A stretch of DNA of 64,000 nucleotides from NCBI RefSeq assembly GCF_958405895.1, contig NZ_CATZAR010000007.1, one strand, 5' to 3'. Shown in pieces: positions 50,477 through 60,810 of the stretch. The notes beneath the pieces are model-generated. The model ran no database searches. It was given only the letters and a program-made list of their open reading frames with translations, and was not told the DNA's origin. The number at the start of each line of letters is the position of its first letter. The first letter of the stretch is position 1. The stretch comes from Ralstonia thomasii. GTDB lineage: Bacteria; Pseudomonadota; Gammaproteobacteria; Burkholderiales; Burkholderiaceae. A program made the translations under genes and the position numbers.

Positions 50477-51847
50477 TCAGGCGGAGCGAGCCGACCAGAT
50501 CTTTTTACGGTTCAGCAGCAGCGGAATGACACCGATGGCGATGCCGCCCATGCCCACCACATTGGTGACCCAGTCGAAGGTCGGGATGCTGTAGAGCGCA
50601 ATGAAGAAGAGGAAGAGCCCACTTGCCACCGGCCAGATGACATGGGTGATGGCGACCCACGGCCCCTGCGTCAGCACCTTGCGGTAGTACCAGCCGCAAG
50701 CCAGCCCGGTGAGCCCGAGGTAGAAGCAGATCTGGAAGCCGATGGCGGTAATCGAATCCTGCAGGATGACGTTGATCGTCGGCAGATAAGACGACACGAA
50801 CAGCAGTGCGAGCCCCGTCAGCCAGATGAAGAAGATGGCGATGTGCGGCGTGCGCCAAACCGGATGCAGGCGCGCATAGCGCGCGTGCAGTGCGCCGTCG
50901 CGGCTTTTGGCAAAGAGCGTGCGCGTGAACTGCAGCATCTGGGTTTCGACGGTTCCCACCGTGCTCAGCAAGACCGCGACGATCGCGACGTAGCCCCAGG
51001 TCGGCCCAAACAGCTTCTCTGCAATGGCGAAGATGATGTTCGTGTTGTAGTGCTGGATCTCGGCATCGGACAGCCCGAGCTGCGTGATGACGATGAAGAC
51101 AAGGAAGAACACCATCAAGAACACCATCGACCAGAACGCGGCGCGGCCGGGCGTGCGGTTCGCGTCGCGCGTCTCTTCGCTGAGGTTCATCGTCACGTCC
51201 CAGCCGTAAAAGAAGAAGATCGCCACCAACGCGCCGTTGGCGAACAGCTTGGGTGTGAACGCGAAAGGCCAGAACCAGACCCACGAGAACGGGTGCTGCG
51301 GCGTACGCGGAAACACCATGAAACTCGCGACGATGATCCCCAGCAGAATGACACCCTCGACAATCGTCATCAGCACCTGCACGTAGCTGGTGAGCTTGAT
51401 GCCCTTGACGACCACCACGCTGACAAACGTGAGCCATGCCGCCGCGATCAACGTCACGTAGTGCACGTTGTTCATCATGGGCCGATCAAAGATGAGCAGC
51501 GTGGCATTTGCCGCCGGAATCATGGCAGACACCATGAACACGCAGCACAGCACCAGCAGCGCCCAGCCGGCAAAGAAGCCGAGTGCGCGCCCGAATACCA
51601 TGCTCACCCACGAATACGAGGTGCCGGCACTCGCCAGGGCACGGTTCATGTTGATGAACGCGTACGCGATGCCAAACATGATGAGCCCGCACACCAGGAT
51701 ACTGGCCGGCGACTGCGTGCCGGCCGTCCCGATGATGGTGGAAGTCGTGATCTCGATGCTGTAGGCCGGGGCAGTACCGGCGATGCCCATGATCACCGAT
51801 TCAACGATACCCAGGGAATCGGCATTGAGCTTGGCGGATTGGTCCAT
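50477..51847 (-). CDS. APC-family amino-acid permease
   Basis: 456 residues with 12 predicted membrane helices. The N-terminal TM1 glycine motif (IMGIAGTAPAYSIEITTSTI) and the TM6 region (FFFYGWDVTMNLSEETRD) are typical of the APC superfamily. The substrate is not deducible; amino acids or polyamines are likely. It is monocistronic. Bases 51848-52121 upstream show no gene and no clear promoter. Confidence 0.85.
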   Translation of the reverse strand: MDQSAKLNADSLGIVESVIMGIAGTAPAYSIEITTSTIIGTAGTQSPASILVCGLIMFGIAYAFINMNRALASAGTSYSWVSMVFGRALGFFAGWALLVLCCVFMVSAMIPAANATLLIFDRPMMNNVHYVTLIAAAWLTFVSVVVVKGIKLTSYVQVLMTIVEGVILLGIIVASFMVFPRTPQHPFSWVWFWPFAFTPKLFANGALVAIFFFYGWDVTMNLSEETRDANRTPGRAAFWSMVFLMVFFLVFIVITQLGLSDAEIQHYNTNIIFAIAEKLFGPTWGYVAIVAVLLSTVGTVETQMLQFTRTLFAKSRDGALHARYARLHPVWRTPHIAIFFIWLTGLALLFVSSYLPTINVILQDSITAIGFQICFYLGLTGLACGWYYRKVLTQGPWVAITHVIWPVASGLFLFFIALYSIPTFDWVTNVVGMGGIAIGVIPLLLNRKKIWSARSA

Positions 51848-52121
51848 GGATGCGCGACTCCCAGTCGAGATTGGGGGGCAATAGACCGATTTTTACCCTG
51901 TGCCGGATAGGCGGGCAATAGGGGCGTCTCTGGGCTGGAGCGGTGTCGTGGACGTGGGTTCTGGCAAGCCTTTGCTCTGTATGGCCAAGACGCTCGGAAA
52001 GAGCCAAGCCTGAAAATATCGACCGGGCAGCACATGCGCGCGCCCCTATCCCCTTTTGAGCTGGGTCGATACGGGACCAGGAATGCCGTCATGGTTGGGC
52101 GTGCAGCGGCGTTCTCGCGCT

Positions 52122-52430
52122 CTACATGGCCTCGTTGCAGGCGTGACGTCTTCCGGGCCCGAGCTGGTAAGTCGAGCACCAATCCATCATGAGATGACGC
52201 ATCAACAGTGCCGGGTCCGCGATCTCGAGAATGAGACGACGTAGCACGCGTTTGCGCATGTGCTCTTCGTCCAGCACCCACGGAGCGCTGACCTCGCTGA
52301 GATGCCGCGCGATCGCATCGCAGTGGTCGGCACCTTCCGGAAGGCCCAGGCGTGCAGCCAGCAAGCCGGCAACGACGTCATCGATCTCTACGTCCAGGTG
52401 CTTCGCGTCAATGGTGAGTTGCAGCTTCAT
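52122..52430 (-). CDS. Hypothetical protein (102 aa)
   Basis: A small protein beginning MKLQLTIDAKHLDVEIDD, with helical content in its C-terminal half (HMRKRVLRRLILEIADPALL) and no recognised domain. It lies downstream of groEL but behind a terminator, so its link to the heat-shock genes is uncertain. Confidence 0.6.
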   Translation of the reverse strand: MKLQLTIDAKHLDVEIDDVVAGLLAARLGLPEGADHCDAIARHLSEVSAPWVLDEEHMRKRVLRRLILEIADPALLMRHLMMDWCSTYQLGPGRRHACNEAM

Positions 52431-52446
52431 GGGCGTGATCGAACCT

Positions 52447-52483
52447 CAAAAAGCCGGCACCGCAACGGGGATAGCGGCGCCGG
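52447..52483 (-). terminator. Terminator of the groES-groEL operon
   Basis: On the minus strand CCGGCGCCGC (52483-52474) pairs with GCGGTGCCGG (52463-52454), with one G-T pair, and is followed by CTTTTTG. Confidence 0.75.
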
Positions 52484-52539
52484 AATGCAGTTGCACCGGC
52501 CGGCGAACCGGCCAGTCGATGGCAGCACAACTGCGTGGT

Positions 52540-54162
<1,623 letters not shown>

Positions 54163-54259
54163 GTTTGTTGCTCCGGATAAGTCGTTGACTCAACACGTCG
54201 CGAACAACCGGCCTATTTGCGGTGTCCTGTCCGGCAGTGTCCGCGAGCGGCTCGAGGCT

Positions 54260-54583
54260 TCAGGCGGCCTTGGCAACCGCCTCGGCGTGGGTTTCGATGA
54301 CGCCCATGACGTCTTCTTCACGCATGACGAGGAGTTCCTCGCCATCGACCTTGACGGTCTGCCCGGCGTACTTGCCGAACAGCACCTGGTCACCGACCTT
54401 CAATTGGAGTTCGCGCTGCGTGCCGTCCTGAAGCAGGCGGCCCGTGCCGACCGCAATGACTTCACCTTGCTCGGGTTTTTCTGCGGCGGAATCAGGAATC
54501 ACGATGCCCGAGGCCGTCGTCCGTTGCTGTTCGATTCGCTTGACGATAACCCGGTCGTAGAGGGGACGAATCTTCATTTCCAT
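54260..54583 (-). CDS. groES: Co-chaperonin GroES
   Basis: 107 residues, about ten more than the standard GroES because of a C-terminal extension (GVIETHAEAVAKAA). The core is typical: MKIRPLYDRVIVKRIEQQ, a mobile loop region TTASGIVIPDSAAEKPEQG and VLFGKYAGQTVKVDGEELL. It caps the GroEL ring. A sigma-32-like promoter lies 105 bases upstream. Translation may start at ATG 54583 or two codons later, both behind AGGAG. Confidence 0.95.
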   Translation of the reverse strand: MEMKIRPLYDRVIVKRIEQQRTTASGIVIPDSAAEKPEQGEVIAVGTGRLLQDGTQRELQLKVGDQVLFGKYAGQTVKVDGEELLVMREEDVMGVIETHAEAVAKAA

Positions 54584-54687
54584 CTCCTGAGCGATAGATC
54601 ACCAAAAAAGGGAATCCGGCTTGCGCGCCGTTCAAGCATGGCGCCTGAACGGGGCTGACAAACCGTGCCAAATGCTTGGCGGATTGC

Positions 54688-54717
54688 AAAATAGAAGCGC
54701 TCCGCGGCGACTTCAAG
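54688..54717 (-). promoter_or_regulatory. Sigma-32-like promoter of groES-groEL
   Basis: On the minus strand CTTGAAG (54717-54711) and CTTCTATTT (54696-54688) are 14 bases apart, close to the heat-shock consensus CTTGAAA/CCCCATNT. Confidence 0.65.
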
Positions 54718-54751
54718 AGGCTCGCGAACGGCGTGTTTGTAACAAAATGTT

Positions 54752-55396
54752 TCACGGCAACAGGATGCGCCGGACGGCTCCAAGGCGGTAGACCGTACGG
54801 CTGCGTACCGGCCGGTGGCGCGGTAGTTGGCGGGGGATTGGAAGGACAGGACAGGGCGGCTCGCGTCCACCATCCGGGCCGAGCGTATCGTCCGGCTCCT
54901 CAAGCGCCTGCCACACGCCACCCTTGACGGGCCGGAACAGCCAGCGCAGGTAGCCTTCGTTCGCTGCAATCTGCATCAACTCGGCACGATCGGGGGCGCC
55001 ATCGATGAGTGCCTCGTCCGCCGATGCACCCTCGTAATCGCCGAATGCCTGACGGCATGCCAGCGCTTCACCTGCGGATGCGCCCACCACGTTGCAACCG
55101 CGTCGCTCGACACGCTCAAGATCCCATGCGCCGAGCTGCCAGGCGGCGTCGAGCAGCGCCTCGTCAACGGCTTCGACGCTCTGCCAGGCGTGCGTTAGTT
55201 GAATGGCCGAGCCCGGTACGGAGCGCGGTGGAATGTCGACTCCCGGCAACACGAGCGGGCTGGCGCGGCGAAATCCATGCCAATGCAGGATCGCCACGAG
55301 CGGCGTATTCAGGCGCCGGGCCGCTGTCACGGTCACCGCGACCAACGGCAGACGCACCGCGTCCATCTGTTCATGCACTGTGCTGAAAAGGTCCAT
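54752..55396 (-). CDS. Hypothetical protein (about 214 aa)
   Basis: No recognised domain. The N-terminal 165 residues look protein-like (MDLFSTVHEQMDAVRLP onward), while the last 45 are Pro/Arg-rich and may reflect an altered 3' end. The start 55396 is fixed by CGGAGG. It lies between groES and the divergent hsp20 genes, so it may be under heat-shock control. Confidence 0.6.
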   Translation of the reverse strand: MDLFSTVHEQMDAVRLPLVAVTVTAARRLNTPLVAILHWHGFRRASPLVLPGVDIPPRSVPGSAIQLTHAWQSVEAVDEALLDAAWQLGAWDLERVERRGCNVVGASAGEALACRQAFGDYEGASADEALIDGAPDRAELMQIAANEGYLRWLFRPVKGGVWQALEEPDDTLGPDGGREPPCPVLPIPRQLPRHRPVRSRTVYRLGAVRRILLP

Positions 55397-55426
55397 GAAG
55401 CCTCCGAATGATGTGTCCAATGGCCT

Positions 55427-55454
55427 CTTGAAATTTCTGCCTGCTTCCCTATTT
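55427..55454 (+). promoter_or_regulatory. Sigma-32-like promoter of the hsp20 genes
   Basis: CTTGAAA (55427-55433, perfect -35) and CCCTATTT (55447-55454) with a 13-base spacer. The start would be near 55462, leaving a leader of about 120 nt. Confidence 0.75.
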
Positions 55455-55585
55455 TAGGTTTCGTCAATGCAGTCGCGGTTCTCGCGCTGCGTGTTTCGAT
55501 TTGTGTGTCAGTGGCCCACCACGGACGGATGAACTGGAGCGCGTAGTTCGGTTCAATCTCCGTGCGGGCCCTTCAGGAGCCAGCC

Positions 55586-56029
55586 ATGAGCGATCTGTTT
55601 TTTGGCACCGATCTGCTGGGCGAATTTGATCGCCTGCAACGGCAGATGGCCACTCTCTTTGCGGGGGCACCCGCCAGCCTGCGCGCCACGCGCCTGGGCA
55701 CCTTTCCACCTGTCAACATTGGCAGCACCGATGACTCGGTCGAGATCGTCGCGTTCGCCCCGGGGCTGGACCCCGCGCAGATCGATGTCTCGATCGACAA
55801 GGGGCTGCTCACGATCAGCGGCGAGCGCAAGCGCCCGGATTTCGAGATGACCGACGACACGCGCGTGTATGCCGACGAGCGTTTCACCGGCGCGTTCCGC
55901 CGCGTGATTGAGTTGCCACAGGACGTCGACCCCGACAAGGTCAATGCACGGTACGTCAACGGCTGCCTGACCATCAGCGTCGGCAAGTCGGAGGCATCGA
56001 AGCCGCGTCAGATCACAGTGCAAGGCTGA
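55586..56029 (+). CDS. Small heat-shock protein (Hsp20/alpha-crystallin)
   Basis: 147 residues. A short N-terminal arm (SDLFFGTDLLGEFDRLQRQM) is followed by an alpha-crystallin beta sandwich (about 45-135) with the conserved GLLTISGERK and a final strand GCLTISV. A classic IxI tail is not obvious. It holds unfolding proteins in a soluble state. It is behind a sigma-32-like promoter and forms an operon with the next gene (33 bases). The start follows CAGGAG. Confidence 0.92.
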   Translation: MSDLFFGTDLLGEFDRLQRQMATLFAGAPASLRATRLGTFPPVNIGSTDDSVEIVAFAPGLDPAQIDVSIDKGLLTISGERKRPDFEMTDDTRVYADERFTGAFRRVIELPQDVDPDKVNARYVNGCLTISVGKSEASKPRQITVQG

Positions 56030-56062
56030 GCCACAGCTTGCCCAAGCATGAAGGAGCCCATC

Positions 56063-56482
56063 ATGAACGACACCGCACAATTGGCGACCCAGGCGCAGCC
56101 GGGTCGTGCCACGGTCGCAAAGCAGCCGGCGGAGCAACCCGCCGCACGCCAGACGCACCTGGCGCCGCCTGTCGACATCTTCGAAAACCGCCAGGGCATC
56201 ACGCTGTTTGCCGACCTGCCGGGCGTGCCGCGCGAGAAGCTCGATATTCGCGTGCAGGATGGCACCCTCACGGTCGATGCCGAACTGATGGTGCCCACCC
56301 CGTCAGGTCTGCGTCTGCAGCATGGCGAAGTTCGGCACCCGCATTTCTCGCGCACCTTTGTGCTGAGCCCGGACTTTGACGCTTCGCGCATCGATGCGCA
56401 GTTGCGCGACGGCGTTCTCAAGCTGACCATCCCGCGCCGCGACGAGGCGAAGCCGCGGCGTATCGAAGTCCACGCCGGCTGA
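56063..56482 (+). CDS. Second small heat-shock protein (Hsp20)
   Basis: 139 residues. A Gln/Ala-rich N-terminal arm of about 40 residues precedes the alpha-crystallin domain (FADLPGVPREKLDIRVQDG and DGVLKLTIPRR). It differs from its neighbour in the arm, which suggests hetero-oligomers or different clients. The start 56063 is set by AAGGAGCCCATC; five codons upstream are excluded because they include this site. Confidence 0.92.
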   Translation: MNDTAQLATQAQPGRATVAKQPAEQPAARQTHLAPPVDIFENRQGITLFADLPGVPREKLDIRVQDGTLTVDAELMVPTPSGLRLQHGEVRHPHFSRTFVLSPDFDASRIDAQLRDGVLKLTIPRRDEAKPRRIEVHAG

Positions 56483-56588
56483 GCGCATCACCGGCCGCTG
56501 TTTTGCCTTGCAAGCGGGCGCGCTCCTTGCGCGCCTGCATTTGGCACCGTGCCCCCTGGTTACGGATGTTGGTTACTCGGAGACAAAG

Positions 56589-56834
56589 ATGCTGAGTGCA
56601 CACGAATTTGCCACCCTGATGTTGATCACTCAGTCACCCGAGCAGGTCGACATGAACCGCGCTGAATTGGATGCGTTGCTGGAGCGGCAAGTGGTCATGC
56701 TCGAACGCTCCGCCGAAGGGCACCGCCGCCGTGCGCGGCTGACCGATACCGGACGCTCCGTGCTACGGGCGTTGAATGCGGTCGATCGTCAAAAACGCGT
56801 TGCACCGGGATCCGCTCGCCGGGACGCCGACTAG
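56589..56834 (+). CDS. Small protein with a winged-helix-like segment (81 aa)
   Basis: 81 residues; AHEFATLMLITQSPEQVDM, ELDALLERQVVMLERS and HRRRARLTDTGRSVLRAL match the layout of the second half of a MarR-like wing domain, but the rest of such a domain is missing. GGAGACAAAG precedes ATG 56589. It is third in the hsp20 run (106 bases after), so possibly co-transcribed. The function is unknown; regulation of the heat-shock genes is a guess. Confidence 0.55.
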   Translation: MLSAHEFATLMLITQSPEQVDMNRAELDALLERQVVMLERSAEGHRRRARLTDTGRSVLRALNAVDRQKRVAPGSARRDAD

Positions 56835-56961
56835 CCTGTGACTTTGCAGGCGCATCTCTCGATCCAAGGCAGAACACCCGGCGCTCAGGCGCGTTCGTTG
56901 CGTTGCCGTTCGCTCCACCTACGCCACGCCTTGCCGTCTGCCGGGCGCCACAACCCCTGCG

Positions 56962-58278
56962 CTACCACGTGTACGGGAAGCGAAGCGTAAAGACGTAGTT
57001 CGGCGCGTCCGGCGTCAGGCCCATGGCCAGCGTGGCGCTGATCGACAAGTTCTTGGTCAGCACATGGCTGATCCCGAACGTCATCGTGCCTACGTTGGTT
57101 TTGCTGCCCACCACCGACTGTTCGGCGCCACCCTCTGGGGTGATGCGCGTGTTGCCGGAGAATGCGGTGCTGTAAGCCATCGTCAGCGCCGTGCGGTCGT
57201 TCAGCGCCAATGCAAGGCCTCCGCCCAAGGTGATGGTATCGCCCAGCTTGACCTTGCCCGGCTGCACCACGCCTTCGGTCGAGGAGATGTCAGCAAACGA
57301 GCGCGGCACGTAGTACGTGTAGCTGGCATTGGCAAACAACACCACCGGGTCGTACGTCTTCAGGAAAGACATGCCCAGCGTGCCGCTCCAGACACCGTTG
57401 CCGGTCGGCAGTTGCTGGTCGATGATCAGGTTGTTGTTATTGCTGTCGGCATGGATCAGCTTGATGCCAAACGGTGAACGCCCGGTCGGTGCACGCACGC
57501 GAAAGCTGCCGACAATGTCCGGCAAATCCGCTGACTCTTTGACGAGCTGATAGTAGATGCCGGCACTCACATCGCCCAAGCCCGCGGACGTCTTGTCTGC
57601 CTCGCTGACGGTGCTCGATGCCCCACCCGCACCGCCGCTGAAGAACGTGCTGGAGCGATACACGGCCGGCACTGTGAAATCCGCGCTCAGCCGATCGCTG
57701 AAGCCATAGCGGCCGGTGACGTCGAAGGTCGTGACATTGGCCTTGGTCTGGACCAGGTTGATCTGCCCGAGAAAGATCGCATCCAGCGCCAGAAAGCCCG
57801 ACAGCGCGAGGTTGCGGCGGTCGTAGTAGCTGTAGCTGATGCCGGTATCGATTGTGAAACGTCGCTCAAACAGCGGCGCGTGCTCGGATTGAAAGACAAG
57901 GTCCTTGCTCTGGATGCGAGGCTTGTCGTTGGGGTCGGGGCGGGCGGCGGTTGTGCTTTCCGACGCAGGCGCCGTGTTGCCGGATTGGGCGACCAGCGCA
58001 GACGACGGCGATTGTGTTGCCGTGGTTGCGCCCGCAGCGGATGCCTGTGCGTTGCTGGCACCAACGCCACGCCCGCGCACGCGCACCAGCTCCAGGTCGC
58101 CGACGCGCTCTTCCAATGCATCAATGATCTTCTGCTGCCGCTCGATGATGCGCTGCAGGCGCGCCAGGCGCGCGTCAAAGGAGTCTGCGGCAGCCGGTGC
58201 CGATTGCGCTTCGGCCGCCGCAGGAAGCAACAACCAACATGCCACTGCCCACGCCACTGCCGTGCGTCGGTGTCCCAT
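56962..58278 (-). CDS. fapF: FapF-like outer-membrane amyloid exporter
   Basis: 438 residues. A signal peptide (about 1-25) is followed by a coiled coil at about 34-66 (FDARLARLQRIIERQQKIID), a flexible Ala/Ser/Thr linker (about 75-115) and a C-terminal beta-barrel of alternating strands ending in an aromatic residue (VFTLRFPYTW). This order, coiled coil, linker, barrel, is that of FapF, the trimeric channel that secretes Fap amyloid subunits. It is the last gene of the operon. It lies 137 bases after the FapE-like gene, with GGGGGGAAAC before its start. Confidence 0.7.
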   Translation of the reverse strand: MGHRRTAVAWAVACWLLLPAAAEAQSAPAAADSFDARLARLQRIIERQQKIIDALEERVGDLELVRVRGRGVGASNAQASAAGATTATQSPSSALVAQSGNTAPASESTTAARPDPNDKPRIQSKDLVFQSEHAPLFERRFTIDTGISYSYYDRRNLALSGFLALDAIFLGQINLVQTKANVTTFDVTGRYGFSDRLSADFTVPAVYRSSTFFSGGAGGASSTVSEADKTSAGLGDVSAGIYYQLVKESADLPDIVGSFRVRAPTGRSPFGIKLIHADSNNNNLIIDQQLPTGNGVWSGTLGMSFLKTYDPVVLFANASYTYYVPRSFADISSTEGVVQPGKVKLGDTITLGGGLALALNDRTALTMAYSTAFSGNTRITPEGGAEQSVVGSKTNVGTMTFGISHVLTKNLSISATLAMGLTPDAPNYVFTLRFPYTW

Positions 58279-58415
58279 GTTTCCCCCCGGAAAGCAAGGC
58301 GGAGGCTGAAGAGCCTCCATTTCAGCGCACCGGCCCTATTGCCGGGCGCCGCCTCTCACTGCCTGCCTGTGTGTTCTTTTATTGCGTCGTTATAGGGAAT
58401 TCTGCATCGGCACGT

Positions 58416-59222
58416 CTAGCGGCGTAAACCCGCCACCGCCTGCAATGCCTGCGCCACGCCGATCTGAGCCAGCTGCTGACGCGACATCGTCTGCATCTGC
58501 AGTTGGATCGACAACTGATTGGCAATCAACTGCGCATTGCCCGCCATTTGCGCCACCTGCATCACGCTCCCCGCCGCCCCGGCCAGATTGGGCGTCACCG
58601 ACTGCGAGACGACGCCCATCGGGCTGGTGATGGCAACCTGCACGCCGCCCGCGCCCACCTGGGCCTGGGCGGTGAATCCGTTCTGCGCCGCCGTTGCCAA
58701 CGCGCTGCCCGAAGGCAGTGTAGGCAATGGAGCGGCCTGCATCGAGATCGATGTGGTGTTACTCGCCAGATTGTTGTTGCCAGCCACCTGTGTCACCTGG
58801 CCGACACCGTTGACCTGTACACCGGCCCCGCCGGAGGCTGTCGCCCCGGGTGCGGCGCCCGCCAGAGCACCCATGCCCATCTGCACCGACGCCAGTGTGC
58901 TCACTGCGACGCTGGCGGTACTGGTGCGCAGGTTGGTGGCGAGCATCCGCGCTTCGGCCGCTGCCTGCCCTGCTTCGTTGCGCCATTGCGAGGCCATTTC
59001 AATCATGAATCCGCTGACGATGCTGGCGCCGAGGTATTTGCCGCGCTGCTGGGCCAGCTCGCCGTCATCGGCCAGCTCGACTGCGGTGCCGGAATGAAAC
59101 AGCACGGCACTGTCGTGCGCTTCGGCCGGCGCGGAAGGATCAGGGAGCGGCCCGGCGCTGGCTCCGGCACACCAGCCGGCATACGCGAGCGGCAGCATCC
59201 ATGCGAGTGTCTTGGTTTTCAT
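58416..59222 (-). CDS. fapE: FapE-like exported protein
   Basis: 268 residues with a signal peptide ending GASAG. The mature part is Ala/Gly/Gln-rich, with segments such as ASGGAGVQVNGVGQVTQVAG and GNNNLASN that recall the strand-turn pattern of amyloid-like proteins, but no regular repeat. The C-terminus is a Gln-rich helix (LSIQLQMQTMSRQQLAQIG). In position and size it corresponds to FapE, a minor component of the fibre or its export. The start overlaps the stop of the C39 gene by one base (TGATG). Confidence 0.6.
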   Translation of the reverse strand: MKTKTLAWMLPLAYAGWCAGASAGPLPDPSAPAEAHDSAVLFHSGTAVELADDGELAQQRGKYLGASIVSGFMIEMASQWRNEAGQAAAEARMLATNLRTSTASVAVSTLASVQMGMGALAGAAPGATASGGAGVQVNGVGQVTQVAGNNNLASNTTSISMQAAPLPTLPSGSALATAAQNGFTAQAQVGAGGVQVAITSPMGVVSQSVTPNLAGAAGSVMQVAQMAGNAQLIANQLSIQLQMQTMSRQQLAQIGVAQALQAVAGLRR

Positions 59223-59938
59223 CAGAACAGGTCCCACCGGGCAGGTCCAAATTCCATCTGGATCGGCAGCATCCCTCCCGAGAACGCGGCGTTCTCACGC
59301 GCGCGCAAGCTGGGAGCATTCGTCTGCAGCAATCCGGAATCGGCCTGGACCGACACGTCGCCGACGATTGCAAATACGAGGCCATTCCACGCAGGCGCAA
59401 ATTCCCACTCCTGCATGATGCGATTGCCCAGTGCGGGGTCGGCGATAAACACCCGCCCCTGGGCCGCGCGCTTGACGACCACGAAATGTTGGTACCCGTT
59501 CAAGCTCAACAAGACGATCACCGGGATCGCCAGATCGCGTAATGCCGCCATGTCCACACGGTAGCCACGGCCCCGAAAGCCGAGTGTCTGCACATAGTTG
59601 CGCATATCGAGCATGGAGAACCCTTGCTCGGCGACCTGCTTCGGGTCGCTCACTTTCATCATGTCGGCAATGACGCGGCGCTCATCGATGTCCAAGCCAT
59701 AGCCGTAGCGCAGCAACGTGCCAACCGCAGCCGCCCCGCAACTGAAATCCTGCTGCTGTCGCATCACACTGCGATAGCGCAGCTCCGCCATGCTCTTGAC
59801 CGGCTTGTTCAGTGGCATTTCGCTGTCGGCGCGCAACGCAATCGCGCCCTCCTGGGCACTGGCCTGCGTTGCCCACAAGCCGCCTGCGCAGAAGAGACAC
59901 AACATCACCCTGCCCACCGATTGCCGGTTCAGTCGCAT
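59222..59938 (-). CDS. fapD: FapD-like C39 peptidase
   Basis: 238 residues. A signal peptide (about 1-28) precedes a C39 (bacteriocin-processing-like) cysteine protease domain. The catalytic Cys is in QQDFSCGAAAVGTLL (about 63), the His in LNGYQHFVVVKR (about 148) and the Asp in FIADPALGN (about 163). FapD is the periplasmic protease required for maturation of Fap fibres. It shares operon position with FapD (after the subunits and before FapE) and is coupled to the next gene. Confidence 0.8.
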   Translation of the reverse strand: MRLNRQSVGRVMLCLFCAGGLWATQASAQEGAIALRADSEMPLNKPVKSMAELRYRSVMRQQQDFSCGAAAVGTLLRYGYGLDIDERRVIADMMKVSDPKQVAEQGFSMLDMRNYVQTLGFRGRGYRVDMAALRDLAIPVIVLLSLNGYQHFVVVKRAAQGRVFIADPALGNRIMQEWEFAPAWNGLVFAIVGDVSVQADSGLLQTNAPSLRARENAAFSGGMLPIQMEFGPARWDLF

Positions 59939-59960
59939 GAATCCCCCCCTTGGGGAACGG

Positions 59961-59991
59961 ACACCCGACCGCCGGAGCAGCGGCCGGGTGT
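59961..59991 (-). promoter_or_regulatory. Intercistronic hairpin between the amyloid subunit and fapD
   Basis: ACACCCGACCGC (59961-59972) and GCGGCCGGGTGT (59980-59991) form a 12-bp stem with one mismatch in the 66-base gap. No T-run follows on the minus strand, so it is more likely an RNA-stability or processing element than a terminator. It could raise subunit level over export genes. Confidence 0.6.
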
Positions 59992-60004
59992 TTGGACGCT
60001 AGCC

Positions 60005-60784
60005 TTAGTTGGCGGCCTTGGCCGTGGCGATTGCCAGGCCGTTGTGCTGCAGGTTGCCCGCGCCAGCCGCGATGTTGACGCCGATGTTGCCCATGGCGTT
60101 CATCAGGGCAGTGCCGTTCAGCGAAGCAACATTGGTCGGATCGCAACCATTCAGGCGCAGCGAGTTGTTGTCAGCCGACTGCTTGTTGTAGTCGGTGGCC
60201 TTGGCGATACGGCCCGAGGTGTTGGTCGATGCAGCCATACCGTTCTCTTGCAGCTCACCCGCGCCCGCAGCGATGTTCACGCCGATGGTGCCCTTGGCGC
60301 CGTTCAGAGCGCTACCGCCCAGCGATGCCTTGTTGAGCGCATTGCCGATGGACAGCGACTCACCCGGGTCCGCCTGGTTGTTGAACACCTGGGCCGAAGC
60401 GAACACCTTGCCGGCATCCACGGCCGCCAGCGCAACGTCGTTGGACTGCACATTGCCAGCGCCGGACGTGACGTTCACCCCAACCGCACCTTGCGCGCCC
60501 TTGAGCGCCTGTCCATCAACCGTCGCCGTATTGCTGCCACGCCGCAGGTCGACCGAGTTGTTGTTGCTGGATTGCGTGGAATCGACAACCGCCGACGATT
60601 CCGAGCTGAACGGCACAAAACCCAGCGCGAGGCCGTAGCCCTGCACGTGGATGTCATTGCTGATTTCGGTCACGTTGCTGATAACCGCCCCGGAGGAGCG
60701 CGGACCATCGTCTCGTCCCTGAGCGTGGGCTGCACCTGCAGCCAGCAGGGCGAGTACAGCAATGGCAGTCAGTTTGGCTTTCAT
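60005..60784 (-). CDS. fapC: FapC-like major amyloid subunit
   Basis: 259 residues. Signal peptide 1-21. Three imperfect repeats of about 39 residues lie at 87-125, 153-191 and 220-258. They share the pattern LxGxALxxAxGxxGVNxxxGAGxxQxNxxA, and are separated by Asn/Ser-rich linkers. This three-repeat, two-linker plan and the GVNxxxGAGNxQ core are the hallmark of FapC/FapB amyloid proteins of Pseudomonas. A single cysteine (214) replaces the CxxC of Pseudomonas FapC. It is predicted to polymerise outside the cell into biofilm fibres. Confidence 0.78.
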   Translation of the reverse strand: MKAKLTAIAVLALLAAGAAHAQGRDDGPRSSGAVISNVTEISNDIHVQGYGLALGFVPFSSESSAVVDSTQSSNNNSVDLRRGSNTATVDGQALKGAQGAVGVNVTSGAGNVQSNDVALAAVDAGKVFASAQVFNNQADPGESLSIGNALNKASLGGSALNGAKGTIGVNIAAGAGELQENGMAASTNTSGRIAKATDYNKQSADNNSLRLNGCDPTNVASLNGTALMNAMGNIGVNIAAGAGNLQHNGLAIATAKAAN

Positions 60785-60810
60785 GGTGATCTCCCTTCCT
60801 TCTGTTGCTG

